47,957 nt of DNA, from contig JAWQRO010000224.1 of the NCBI GenBank assembly GCA_033557835.1, positions 1 through 47,957 of the forward strand. The letters are read 5' to 3'. The notes beneath the pieces are model-generated. The model made no database searches and was not told the DNA's origin. It worked only from the letters and a program-made list of their open reading frames with translations. The DNA is from Helochares maculicollis. Taxonomy: Eukaryota > Arthropoda > Insecta > Coleoptera > Hydrophilidae. This document shows, piece by piece, positions 1-12,238 of this stretch (the stretch's first letter is position 1; every line of letters starts with the position of its first letter). The position numbers and the translations under genes are program-made.

Positions 1-3000
1 TATATATATACATTTTAATTCTTGAATTCCGGTGATTTTATTTTAATTCCTATGATTTTTAAAATATACATGCTGTTAAATAGATTTTAGACCTCCGAAT
101 ATTTAATTAGCTTAATTGTAGTTTACAATGGAATGTATTTTACGAAAATATAACTTTCTCTGCAATGAGTATGTTACAAAATCAGCTGTAAAGAGCATAT
201 ATTGAGCAGTTATATGTATAGACAAAAAGATATTTTCTTATGTAGATTTTTATTGAAATTAAGGTGCAGAAAATATGTTCATGCGGTGGATTTGAGGTGA
301 GCTGAAGGGATGGGAGAGGAGCAAGGTCAAGAACAAAAATCACAAACGAATAAAGAGAATTAGAAGAGGAATAATTAAATATTGCCTAGAAGTTAACCAT
401 CTGTGTGACAATAAGCAAATTTGGTGGGAACATTATTAGAAGTATTTTGAACAAATATTACTCAGACAGAGAAAGTGTAAATTTTTCCATAACCTTGTCT
501 TCACTTTACCCTCACTTACTTTTAAGTCATTACCATCCTGGTTTCTTTGATAATAGATTGTCGTCAAATCGTTAGTAAGTATCACACCACGGCCCCTTTT
601 ACCGTTCATTATAATTTTGGTCTCTCTTAAAAGCCGACGCACCGCTGCTCGTTGCAAATCAAGCTATATTTAGTTACTCTTTCTGGATGTGTTTAACGTA
701 AAATATTGTAAAGATGATTTTCAAATCGATTCAGAGTTTATTTTTCCAGCAGCGATCGCTATTTAGAAACATTTTAAATTTGGTTTTTAAAAAACTTTAA
801 AATTTTAAATTTCACAAGGACAAGTAGTTTACCTAAGAAGAATTAAGTTTTAAAAGTGAAAACATTTTACTTCATTGATTATTTTAATACAACATTATGT
901 TCATTACCATATTAGATTTTGACAGAATTTTCGCAATAAAAAAGTGAGTACTAGTTGAACTATTTATTTTTCCTTAAATTATTTGCTTAAACTGACAAAA
1001 CAAGCAATTACGAAATAGAAGCTAGAATTTACAGAAACAATGTTGTTAATCCAGCAACAGCAGTACTCTATAGACGTAAACATTTACCAATTAAAGGAAA
1101 ATTATTATATACTGTCTCAGTCATTATCAGTGCTATTTTACTGCCACGTTTCTATTTACATCTTAAAATGGGACCATTTAGAAACATATTTTATACGAAC
1201 TTTTAGTGGAACTCTTGAAAATATTTTTTAAACATAAATTTATAGCTGTTTTATTAGAGCTGTGTATTCCTAAACGAGTAGTAATTTTAGCTAGCTTGCT
1301 TCTGAGAAGATATTGTTATTAATTATGTTCTATTGTAAGCACATCTTCATATTGTTGCAAAAAATATTGATATTTGAGAGAGCAAAAAATCTTCGCGGAA
1401 AAAATAATTTTTCAAGGTGTCATATAGAGTTAGTACAAATCTCTATTATTTGGATTTAATATTCTTCAATATCGTTCTTTGTTTTCTTACCTTTATTAGA
1501 ATCCAATTTATCTAATTGTAGGCATGCTTACAATTTTATTTAGCTTGGAGAAAACATTTGTTACGGTGCTATGATTAAGTTGATGATTTCTTCATTCACA
1601 TACCTTAACTTTAAGTGAACACTTCTATCCATACTATCGAAACATTTTGTTACCTTGATAAGCAATATTAATTTGATAAATAAAGCAACTTATTTGATGA
1701 TATATCTGAGGTAAGATCGAACTTAAATTAAAAGTATATAATTGCTACTATTTTACTGTAAACACATTTCTTTCCTTTGAGATGGTAAATGATAAAAGAT
1801 CATAATTGATACAAATTGGTGATTGATAAAAGATGGTGAATTTCTTGATTCAGTAGATGTGAAGAAAATATAATTCTCAGTTTTGTCAAAATTTTGAGAA
1901 ATTTTTGAATAAAACGAAGATTCTGACAATTCAACGAATATGTCTGTAGCATATTTTCCTCTTCTTGAAAAATTTCTTCTCTGTTCGTTCCATTGCCACA
2001 ATGGCAACATGCTTAAAAAATTTCACATGTTTCGATTTAGTGGTTTGAGCTTATTATTTATTTTACAGTAATTTTTGTCGTTCATAATTAAAAACGATCA
2101 GAAAATATCAGCTCTGCACAGGAATAAGGTGTATGCAATTTGACTTAAGGCAATTTAGTACGTTTCAGTCAAAATAAATGAATTCTTGTCAATTGCTTTA
2201 CTTTTCTTATTTGCGTGATGGTCAGTTATCTCTCATTATTTTATTTTCGCTACCTCAACAGTACGCAGCACATACGAAAGATATTCAGGGAAGCTTTCAG
2301 TGAGGTTCTCGGAAATCTCGAATCACGTTCTACTTCATTCCTTCTCATAATGGGCCTGATAAACAGTTTCGCAGAAGGAACGTTTAAGTCACATTTAATT
2401 AACCCGGCCATTCTTGACTTTGTGTTGGGATTAGACATTGTCATGTCGGGAGTAACACATTCAAGACAAATTAGGGTAAATTTTCTTTAAGCGGTTTGCT
2501 CGCGTTTGTATATTAGATTAAAGAACAAGAGAAACTAAATTAAGACAGGTCATAGCCAAATCTAGTTACAAACTTTGAGTTGCGTGCAAATTCACCTTTG
2601 TGAAGACAAAGCTCATCATAACTTTAACTACTATATGTACAACAAACTCAGAGCTAACGGTACCTAATATTTTTCACGCATTCCTTTTGAAACATAGGTA
2701 ATTCGAGTAATAACCAGTTAAGTCGTATTTATCGACTAAGAAACGTATGTTACTTAATTCTTGCTCTTGTGAAAAGAGGCGATCATTATTTAGTATTATA
2801 TAATAAAGATTAGTAATCATAGAAAATTATACACCATACACCATCGTGCTTTATAGTGACCATTACCAGACTATTAGATATATTTTGATCTAGAATGAAA
2901 ATAGTCGCTCTGTATAATTGCTGGGAACAATCCATTAACAGATTATTAACATTGAAAGCCAAGTCACTTGGTGAGCTTTCCGCATGAACTATCCTTATAA

Positions 3001-5229
3001 TAACGCGTTAGACAATCCTCATCGAGGCATACAAATGAAGTGTAGTAGCAATTGCCTGCAGATTTCTTTGAGTGAATTTTGATACTTATATGTCTTTCTT
3101 CACGCAACTTTTAGTTAATGTATTAGGACATTTATGTTTGTCTAAAATACTTTAACGATTATTCATTTACTGTTATCAGTACCAGTGATTCATTAAAGCT
3201 AAACTGTAAAATTTTATAGCCCTGGTACTTTCTGTCGGTGCAAGAATTACTAAAGAGATGTGTATTCACTTCTAAGCAAGCAAGGGCTTCTGAGTTCGTT
3301 TGCAATTCATTTGTGGATAAAGTGAAAATGTGCCGAGACGTTGAAATGTAAGAGATTCGTCAAATATTGCTTTTATTTAATTTACGACTTAAGATGTCAT
3401 ATTACTTGAATACAAAACTCTTGCATTAAAATGTTATCTCCATACTTTTTCAGGGATTTGTTGACAATGCTTTGAAGCAGTAATGTACCAATATTACTAT
3501 CAGAAAAAGTCTATTCGGTATGATCAAAACATTTGAAAGTGCTTGATGACATAACATTTAGTTCAAAATTAAATTTATTTCTGTTCAATTTCAGACATAA
3601 AAACGTCCATATCAATTTTTAAAAAATGGTATAAAACTAGTGCATTTGTAAAACTAGTTCTTAAATTCTTGCTTTTAAGTAACAGGGCAGAGTGTAGTAG
3701 AACGAGCTCTCACATTTTATGTGCTGTAGAAAAACTCTCACATTTCGGAAAGGAGTTGAAAAAAATGTCGTACTACCAAAACTTCTTATTTCTCCAAAAG
3801 GTTTTTATCTTAAGCTTTGAAGTGGGGGTAGTTGAGTAGTTTATCGTTGGAATAATATAACTGGACGGAAAGTCTATCCTTATTATTACTAATAGTTGCT
3901 TTAGTTAGTGATAGGCAGATTTAAAAACCAAATCAATTTTGCAGTCAATCCTAGAGCCCTTATAGATTTTATTCATAAATGATTTCGGGGTTTCTTAACC
4001 TTAATTAACAAAGTCATATTGACATATGCAATACGAGATAAGCTGCAAGGTAAAATCTATTTCCTTTTTATTTCATTAAATATACGAATTTTGAAAGATC
4101 GTCGTCTAGATTTCCAGTTGTGTCAACAGTTTTCAAAATATCGATATATCTATAGTAGTAGCAATATTTAAAATTTTCAAGTTAGGGAGAAAAACTATTC
4201 TATGTGCAACTTAATAGATTATAAAATTCAAAACTGTAACACTTATTACTATCAAAATTTTGGCTTTGACTCAATACTCTTATAAAACAAACCATTATTT
4301 CCTTCAAACTTGAATTTTCTTTTGAAAGTAGAACCTAACCACTGAAATTTTTTTACTTTTATAACCAGAGTAGGGTATTGGGTTGTACATATTTAATACA
4401 AATTCAGTTTTCACTAGTCTATTCAGTTTATATTTCTGTTTATTATCCTTTATCTTCTGGTTTTGACGGCTCCGAATTCTGTTCGAACAAGGTAGGCAGA
4501 AGAATATCAAAATTATATTGTATTATTTGACTGTTTGCTCTAAGTACATTGAAGCAAACAATCTGGGAGAGGGAATTAAGTAGCATTGTTAAAATTTTCT
4601 TAGTAGAAATAAGACTTAATTGTGCCAATAATATAAAATAATACCATAAATATTAGCTCCTTTAATTAGAAAATAGTTGCACGACATTTTATGTATATAA
4701 AAAGAATTGTTGTTAGCAGATAAGATCTGTCGAGCTGCTCTTGCATGAAAAAAGTGAGCTTGATGCTTTTATCTTGGGAACCCTCACCCTTTGTAAGCTG
4801 AACAGGGCCACTAAAATTGAGAATGTTAAAAATTTAATTGGCGTTCATCTCGTCATATTTTAATTTTTTATATATTCTAATACTTTTAATTTTTAAATTT
4901 GCTGCTCCTGAAAGTAAAAACGTTAAATTAACCCTCTTAATACAGCGCCTATGAGTTTCGATGCCATAATTGGCTTAGATTATCCAAATTATCAAAATTA
5001 CATATACGTTTATATTTTACTTCGTGTATTACGAGAGATGTATTTTATATTTTGCATAAAGGAACTTGGGGGGAGACACTAATAAAATGTCTACATCAGG
5101 AAAAACTCCACTTGTGCTCAACTTAACTCTAAAGTTTCAATGCGAAAAACATTCCCATATGAAAAAGAAAATGTGTAGTGTCACATGTCGCTAGCAACAA
5201 TAATCAAATTACAAGAAATATAATTTTAT
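1..5229. other. AT-rich non-coding stretch, no gene recognised
   Basis: I see no gene here. The stretch begins with a short TA dinucleotide run (1-10). Short open frames occur, for example 436-657 on the minus strand (73 codons) and 2215-2490 on the plus strand (91 codons, with 64 open codons antisense), but none resembles a family I know. They are in the size range expected by chance. Base composition is strongly A+T with scattered homopolymer runs. Confidence 0.6.
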
Positions 5230-5450
5230 TTTCATGTGCAGTCACTGTATTCGCCAGATTTAACTCAAAGCGACTTTTACCTCTTCAAAGATCTCAAAAC
5301 TGCTCTCTAGTAACATATTAGGCTCGAAACAGTACCCTATTTGAACAAAAGATAAATTGCTGTACAAGGGATGAGCCAAAATACAGAAACACTGTATCAC
5401 CATTGTGCTAAGTTTCAATTTAAATCATATTTGTGTAGTTTTAAAATTTG
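5230..5450 (+). mobile_element. mariner transposase 3' fragment (relic)
   Basis: Translation from about 5240 gives HVQSLYSPDLTQSDFYLFKD, followed by LKTAL and then stop codons. The run YSPDL..SDFYLF is the hallmark of mariner transposases around the third catalytic aspartate, which is still present here (the D of SDF). After two stops, more C-terminal-like sequence follows up to about 5450. No terminal repeats or upstream transposase were found, so this is a 5'-truncated scrap of an old insertion. The Tc1/mariner assignment rests on one motif but is fairly specific. The lineage cannot be named. Confidence 0.65.
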
Positions 5451-5749
5451 AGCTGACAATAAGAAATTATTCATGTATTTTCATGCCTATTGTTGATTTG
5501 TTAAAATCTCAGTTGGCAAATGCAAAATTTCATTAACCAACATCATATTTCATACAAAATTTATACACAAATAAATTAATAATAACATTCCATGTCCAGT
5601 TAATATTCAACTCTATATTGGTTGTTTTCCTCTATTTCGAAGTTATAAACAATTTTATATATAGAGTTATTTATTTCTTAGAACGTTTCACCCTAGCAGG
5701 TAAATCTGATACAGCTTGTGCGCTAATAAAATTCCGTCATGGGCTGGAT

Positions 5750-6050
5750 AACCTTTTCAGTTGCAGTTCCCAGCTGCACACCCCTGTAGTAGTGCAATAG
5801 TGAAGTAGAAGCGCTCTAAGCTCAGAAATCCCAATGCGATGCGACGCGATGGTTATCTGGATCCAGACGTTATATCTTTCCGCGTCCATTTCGGCTGCAC
5901 TTTTAGATATTGATTATAGTTTGACGTTTTGCCCTGTGCTTCATTCTCCCTCAACTTTTCCTAGAGTTCTCAACTGAGATACCATTGCTTATTGCTAAAG
6001 TCTTTCGAAAGGCAATAAAATATGAATGGTACGCGAGAAGTCACGGAAAA
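5750..6050. other. less AT-rich island, no coding match
   Basis: This stretch is visibly richer in G+C and CpG than its neighbours. It includes a run of GCGATGCGACGCGATGG-type words near 5835-5852. No long open frame, splice pattern or transposon motif was recognised. It resembles the other islands in this window and may be a conserved non-coding element, but only a cross-species alignment could show that. Confidence 0.3.
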
Positions 6051-8017
6051 ATAATGTTGTTTATACACTATTGCTGGTGTCAAACTTTCAAACTTATTAA
6101 TTGATAAATAGTCGGTTCTTTCTGTAAAATGTTACAATTTCTTATTTGGAACAAAGAGTTTCCATACATATCGTGAAGGTACTAGCGCACTTATATAATT
6201 ATATAATAAGACTATATGTATAAAACAAATAGAAATTCAATCGTTTTACATTTTAGTATACTTTAAGGGCATGGTTTGGCTTAGTATTTACTTTTTTTTG
6301 TGATTCACTTTCAAACATTAATGTACATAAAGTTTAATGCCTTAAATTTAAAGCAAAACGTCCTTTCTAGTGTTTAACACTTGCACAAAATTTTAGCGAG
6401 GTATGCAGGTAATGTCCCATGTCCAAAATTTCTATCTGCCTAATTTTACAGATTTTTACACTATTATTCTATTTTTGACGAATAGTTTATTTTAAAAATA
6501 GAAGAGAACTATTTAGTTTGAAAGATGCTACTGATGGGCGTATTTATTTACAAAACTTCAATTCAATGAACAATTTTGCTATAACATAAAGAGTCATCAT
6601 TTTTCCCCTTATAAAGCCAAGTTTACTAATAAATCTGTAATAACCTTATGTTATACAGTTTATTATTCTTAGGTTTTCACTGAAAATGTACTTGTTGTTT
6701 ACTATATTTTTGCAAGATAATAAAACTCAACATTTGTTAAAATCTGAGCTAGAAATAAAGTTGTATATACATAAAACTGAGATTTAGTTGACAGAATTAC
6801 TGCCCAGCTGGAAATATCCTAGATGTCACAAATGTAAGAACTTCAAATGCAACAAAATTTACACCACACTATATACGGAAATTTAAGGTACAATCTTTAA
6901 AAAACTCGTACTGAAAGATGCTACAGAGCAAATTTTATGGGTAACCGTGGAGATTCTTGGAAAGCCATGACTTATTTTAGTAAATAAAATACCATGACTG
7001 GCATAATTATTGAAGAGCTATCAGTTGAAGACAAAGTCGTACAAGAAATGCCTTAGAAAGAGATGTAAGAATTCTATAAATTTGAGCACCAGGACAAAGA
7101 GACAGAGTGCGATAGTGGCCTATTGGGAGAGTATCACAAGTAGAGAGAAAGTTATGGAGTATGCTAGAACAAAACAAGCCAGGGAACCTTTAAGGACTAA
7201 CAAAATTTTAAAAGAGATATAGGAAGATTCTTTAGAACATTTGTATGCCACTCAAAAAGAAATGGATGCACAAGCTAAGAAACATCTATGAGTTGCTTAA
7301 AAATCAATGATCTGATGAAATCTGAAACTTTGGAGCTTGAGAATTGAAGAACCAAACTTAAAAAAAAAGAATAGTAACTCTCTTCATTTACATAATGTCA
7401 AAATGAGAAATTTGTACAATCCCTGTTTTTGAAATATGCCAGAAAACAGCACAAGACACTTATTGAGTATGACATTGTTTAAGGTCTGTTTTAAATTATT
7501 ATTAAGATGACCTTTGGACACTTCTTGCGAGGTATGTAATGGGGTTTAATTACAATTCCACGACTTCCATTCTTTTCTACAGGCCAATCCACATTCTTCA
7601 ATATCATAACATTACCGTATTTAATAATGGTTAATCGGAGGATGGTATGCAGCGAATTAACCACCCTATTAACCAAAACTTCACTCGGTGTAACAAGCTA
7701 ATAACCACCAGTAAAATTAAATGCATGAGTATAGCTGCAGATCCAGTAAGTTGAAGACTGGGGCTTGTTAAAAAAACAATTATATAACTCAATCAAATCA
7801 CATATTTAAGGGGAGAGGTAGCATGCGATAAAAGCTTACATAAAGAAGTAATGTTTCAGACAGTGAAAGTTTCTAGTATTTCAGACTACTTAGAAGGTAT
7901 AGTTTGGAGGATATACAAAAATTGGCTTATCCTAATCTATAGAGCTGTCTAGACAGTGTTAGAATCATACAAATTATAGAGCATTCTACATGACAATCTT
8001 GGTTAAAAATCTTTTTC
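6051..8017. other. AT-rich stretch with unassigned short open frames
   Basis: No gene is recognised. Between 6990 and 7430 several lysine- and glutamate-rich partial open frames occur in adjacent phases, for example 7010-7222 (70 codons), giving the look of a decayed coding sequence. A minus-strand frame at 7491-7676 (61 codons) is also open. I cannot match either to a family. An old retroelement piece is possible but not shown. Confidence 0.35.
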
Positions 8018-8260
8018 TTATTTAAATTCCGTTGCTGTAATGCTTCCATCAGCTTGAAAGTGCATATTGAGTACTTTTTTCGTATATTTCATGCATGTAA
8101 GAAATTTCACCTCAATAACCAAACCACTAGAATGAAAACTATTTAGGTCAACAATAACTTCCGAAAATCCTACATGTTCTAAAAATTGACTCAGGCCTAC
8201 AACTTTGATAGTTTTTTTAATCCAATACTGTACTTCGTGTAGTGTACGGAAATATAACAT
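8018..8260 (-). other. 80-codon open frame of unknown nature
   Basis: The minus strand carries an uninterrupted 80-codon frame starting with ATG. Its composition is balanced and protein-like: hydrophobic clusters alternate with charged residues, it includes KVVGLSQFLEHVGFSE, and it ends in DGSITATEFK. This differs from the Lys/Asn/Ile/Phe-rich translations typical of random AT-rich sequence here. I do not recognise a family, see no paired splice signals or upstream coding sequence, and cannot exclude chance. It could be a stray exon, a relic of a mobile element, or nothing. Confidence 0.2.
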
Positions 8261-8329
8261 ATCAGGAGATGAAATGTGTAAAGTCTATATTAACGTTTGT
8301 AGACAAGTCTAGTCTGCATGTAGCTGAGG

Positions 8330-8490
8330 TTGAGGATGTAGATGCGGTAGTGGCTGCAGCGGCTGTGGCTGTGAATGTAGATATTATATAAAAATGGCTG
8401 TAGATGTCGCAACGGCTGCAGCAGCGGCAGTTCTTGACTACATGGATATGTGTGTGCCTGGGGATGTAGATGTATGTATAAGTGTAGGTG
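8330..8490. repeat. degenerate GGCTGT / GTAGATG minisatellite
   Basis: Imperfect tandem units built on GGCTGTGGCTG, GGCTGCAGC and GTAGATGT recur through this stretch, for example at about 8352-8372 and 8410-8430. A final unit gives GGGGATGTAGATGTATGTAT near 8460. The repeat keeps an 83-codon minus-strand frame (8262-8513) open with Thr/Ala/Ser- and Tyr/Thr/His-rich runs. That is a by-product of the repeat rather than evidence of a gene. Confidence 0.6.
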
Positions 8491-8519
8491 TCACACGCAT
8501 AGTTTCCATTCAAAACTTA

Positions 8520-8920
8520 CACGGAGTATGAAAATCAATGAGAAAGTCGCTTTATTACCAAAACGGTTCCGTTCGTAATAACAGATGCTGTTAGTGCCGA
8601 CAGTTTGGTCAGCAATAACCTTGCTGTTTGAATCGTTTCATTCGTGTTAACCAAGACGAAGAACAGCATTCGTTTGATCTTGCGTCCCGTAAGAGTTTCA
8701 TCAAGATTCATTATGTAGATAGTAACTCGTTCTTTGATTAGAAGCCCCCAGGTGGTGGCAGCATCAAACGAATGGGCACAAATTGTTTCCCCCTTTCGGT
8801 GGAAGGAAGAGAATAAGCCAGTAACGATTAGAAGTCGTTGTTTGATTGCAAATAAATTACCAGAGCTGTTAGAAATAAAAGGTCACCTCCTGCTGCTTAG
8901 GTAGGTTAGGAACAAGCTAG
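8520..8920. other. less AT-rich island, no coding match
   Basis: About 400 bases of clearly higher G+C than the flanks, ending in GCTGCTTAGGTAGGTTAGG near 8898-8917. Both strands carry frequent stops, and no transposon or RNA-gene signature was recognised. It is a candidate conserved non-coding element on composition alone. Confidence 0.3.
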
Positions 8921-10499
8921 CCTGAGAAACCTCTTAGAAAGAAAAAACTGGACCAACAAGAACATGAATTTAAATTGTTCTTACAATACTTTATTAAAAT
9001 ATTGCACATAACTAGGAGCAGGAAATTAATAAGACAAGGAAAAGGCACAGACTCTTGCCAATTTTACAAAGAGTTTGGAAAATTAACAAGCAGACGCAGA
9101 ATATTAGAAATGAAACTACATATTCTTCTAGCAACATTAGATTTCCTTTAGGCAAATCAGGCAAAGTTTAATAAAAACCCCTGGCAATTAATGCTGCTAT
9201 TATCTAAAGACTAGTGCACCCACAAAAACCATACAGTGCTAACGCTAATTTGAAGAAACCTGTAACTCTTGTCATTATTATGACATAACTATATAGTATA
9301 AGCTAACAGATATTACAGATTTACGCTTCCATTGTACAGAAAGAATATCCGATTATTCACCAAAACTTCACTACATTGTCTACTTGCAAATGGTTATATG
9401 TCCCATTTTGATAAACAAAATATAACAAATCAAGTCTTTTTATTTTGAGTGGTTCCATATACATTTTATAAACAGTTTGATAACTTAAGAAATGTAGATA
9501 ATTGAAAATAATTTCAAGAACCCTTTCATCTTTTAAAGCTCTTGAATTAATGAGAGATAAAGACAGAAATACCTAAATCATTACAATTAAAAAAAAAATC
9601 AGTAGTATCACTTGTAGTATTTTTAGTTTTCGAGGGATGATTCGTTAAAAAGGATTCAACCCCTATTTTCACTAACTTATAGATTTAAAAAGTTATGTTC
9701 TTATTTTTTGCTCATAATGTAAAAGCAATATTTTCACTAATTCTCACTTTTTTGGTTCAGCGATTGGGGGCGTGGATGAGTCCGTGAATCAGTTATGCAA
9801 TCAATCAATCAAGACACTTTATCACTATTATTATAAGTGAAGTTCTCTATATCCTTATATGTGTGAAAGTTTTCATCTCTCTCTCTCTCTCTCTCATGTT
9901 AATGAGCAAAGCTCCCGCAGACACCTTAAAGGGTAAACATCTTTTAAAAAGGTACTGTTGATCTGTACTGATTAAACTTTATTTTGATTTCAATCGCCTT
10001 ATCTTTCCAGATATATAAATATGGCAAGAGAGTGATTTCTCTTTGAGAAACAAGCGACACATTTTAGCTAATTTGCTTAAAACTCCTTTTTCTACAGAAG
10101 TTACAGTTTTCTAAAAAGAAACAGTACAGCTCTCTGGAGCATCGCAAATTAATTAGATTTATGCGCTTGGTATATAATTATCAAAACCTTTTCCGTAATA
10201 ATATTTTCAAACTTTTTACTATACTTGTGCAGTGCCCAATGCTACGTAATTCTTACACACAACAAACTTTAATCATCAAATAAAATTATAATACACTATG
10301 TAAAAATAGATTTTTTCCCCAGAAAAGTTCGCAGCTTTCTCTTTCGGAATTTCCGCACTGTCAATAGTTTCGAAATTAAGACCCTTTTACGTATGTTTTA
10401 TCGACTTTTTCGAGGCAGCTCGCATTTTATAGCTTTAGTTTTTGTTGTAAAAGTAATAAATATAGACTGGTGGTGTTATAGCAGTATTTACAATAAGAG
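8921..10499. other. AT-rich non-coding stretch
   Basis: Nothing resembling a gene, transposase or structural RNA is visible. The only clear feature is the (TC)n microsatellite at 9875-9895. Confidence 0.55.
9875..9895. repeat. (TC)n microsatellite
   Basis: An uninterrupted run of about ten TC dinucleotides is seen directly. Confidence 0.95.
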
Positions 10500-11110
10500 C
10501 GTTTTGTGATACGATTTTTTGAGACCGTCGACCTCTTTCGCCTCCAATCGCGGCTTAAGCAGCACAAATTCTTCAGATACTATTTGTAGTCTGCGGTATC
10601 GGCGTAAAGTTTCTAGTTCTATGTAGTTTTAGAGAGTTCTACTGCACATCTAGTGGCGATTGAATTAACGCTATTAAAGCAATTAGTTTCCTGAAACTTA
10701 CAGAGAATTTAAAACAAGGGAAATTCCAGAGAGATTGCAAATGCAGAAACGGGTAACGCTAAAATTTTGGCAGAGGGTAAATAAAAACAAGAGCTGCTCT
10801 TCGTGTCAATTTGAAAGTGTCAATAGCTAATCGTGCTATTGAGATCAATTTTGGAATCGTCACGCTGGAAATGTCTGAGAAACCCTTCTCCCATTAATTA
10901 TTGCAGTACCAGTCTCTGAACTTTACTAATTATTATTAAAGTTCGAAGAGAACGCTGGTCGGAACGAATTTCCCAGATTACGCATTTCGTTCTTGAGCAT
11001 TTGTAAGTCGTTTATAAAACAAATGGTGAAATCGATGATCTAGCCACTCTGTTGAAAAAGTTATGCCGGCGCTGATACCAGCTCAGTAGCGAATTATACT
11101 TAAGTTGAAT
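10500..11110. other. less AT-rich island beside a mariner
   Basis: The stretch contains CpG-bearing segments such as GACCGTCGACCTC near 10523 and GGTCGGAACGAA near 10957, against an AT-rich background. No open frame of note and no repeat family was recognised. It ends about 120 bases before a mariner remnant begins. Confidence 0.25.
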
Positions 11111-11227
11111 GGTCATAAAACGAATTATTTTGAAATAGAGTCATGATGATATTGCGATTTTACTAGCATTTTCGATTTTTTAGATAAGCATGCTTCAGAA
11201 TTAGAGAAAAAATACAATCTCCAAGGT

Positions 11228-12238
11228 ACTAGGTTGTTCAATAAGATTTGGGGTTGTTAAGAAAACCACAATTTTATGGTTTGCAGTACACTTTCGCATT
11301 CAGTATAGTCTCCCTGAATATCAATACACTTGTTTCCACAAGGTTCCAATTTATGAATTTTATCCCTGAAGTGAGAATTTGGAAGGGCTGAAAAATACGC
11401 GTTCACTTGAATATTTTTAGGTCTGGAAACAGAAGTCGCTAGAGACCAAATCTGGTAAATACGGTAGATGCTCCAACAATTCGAACTTTAATTCATGGAT
11501 TTTAGCCATTCTCAAAATGCTCTTGTAAAACGGTGCATTGTTCTGATGCAGATGATTTTTTTTCTTCTGTAAAACGAGTCTGTTTTCACGAATTTCGTCC
11601 TTCAGCTGGTTTACAAGGTAACAATAGTGTACAACATTTATTGTTTTTCCAGTTTAGAAATAAACAAAATTCCTTTCGCATCCCAAAGAACTGATATTAA
11701 CACCTATTTGGCCAATTGTTGTTAAGAAATTCGCATTCGAATGTGTTTTTGTTTCAATGCTAGTGAATGCGGCACACATCGTGCACACATCTTTCTGAAA
11801 CCCAATACTTCAGTGAAAATTGCTAACGTTGTTCAATGAGATGCCCAAGGCTTCTACCCTCTTTCATTTACTCGACGATATTCCAATATGATATCCTATA
11901 TTTTTTCTAAGAGTTCTGGTGTTTTTGCTGTTTTTGGATGTTTTTAACGTTGATCGTCTTCAAGACTTGTACAACCACGTTTAAATTCAGTGACCCATAT
12001 TTCTACTGTACTAATTGAAGGCAAGCAGTCCTTGTATACTGCATAATACTTAATTTTCCATTGTAAGAAAAATACTATGACACGCGGATACTAAAAGGTT
12101 TGTAAGCAAATAATGAATTGACAGATTGAAATGAAACATCCTATACGTTAATATGTAAAGTGTACTAACGTAACAAAAAATGTGAACTAGTAACAAGCCC
12201 TTTTCTCATTGTCCTGAAAACTTATTGAACAGCTTAGT
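11228..12238 (-). mobile_element. mariner-like element with both terminal repeats, dead
   Basis: The ends form an inverted pair. ACTAGGTTGTTCAATAAG at 11228-11245 matches the reverse complement of 12221-12238, ACTAAGCTGTTCAATAAG, at 16 of 18 positions. The minus strand between them carries a decayed transposase whose start codon is near 12061. Recognisable pieces in several frames include GKTINVVHYCYLVNQLKDEI, HQNNAPFYKSILRMAKIHEL and LPYLPDLVSSDF. In mariners the second catalytic aspartate lies in HQDNAP; here it reads HQNNAP, so that residue is lost. The segment holding the first aspartate is missing, because the helix-turn-helix remnant runs almost straight into the central RNase-H-like core. 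There are many stops and frameshifts. The paralogue at 17.19-18.00 kb is of the same lineage. Confidence 0.85.

Noticed and set aside
7311..7330. CTGATGAAATCTGAAAC as a second hammerhead-like core
   Set aside because: There is no stem II between the CTGATGA and GAAAC parts and no flanking helices.
8262..8513. 83-codon frame with Thr/Ala/Ser runs as a low-complexity protein
   Set aside because: It lies within a degenerate minisatellite, which accounts for the open frame.
9774..9787. GATGAGTCCGTGA, identical to part of the hammerhead ribozyme core and stem II
   Set aside because: The required continuation (stem closure and GAAA) is absent, since the sequence goes on as ATCAGTTATGC. No flanking stems I and III can be drawn.
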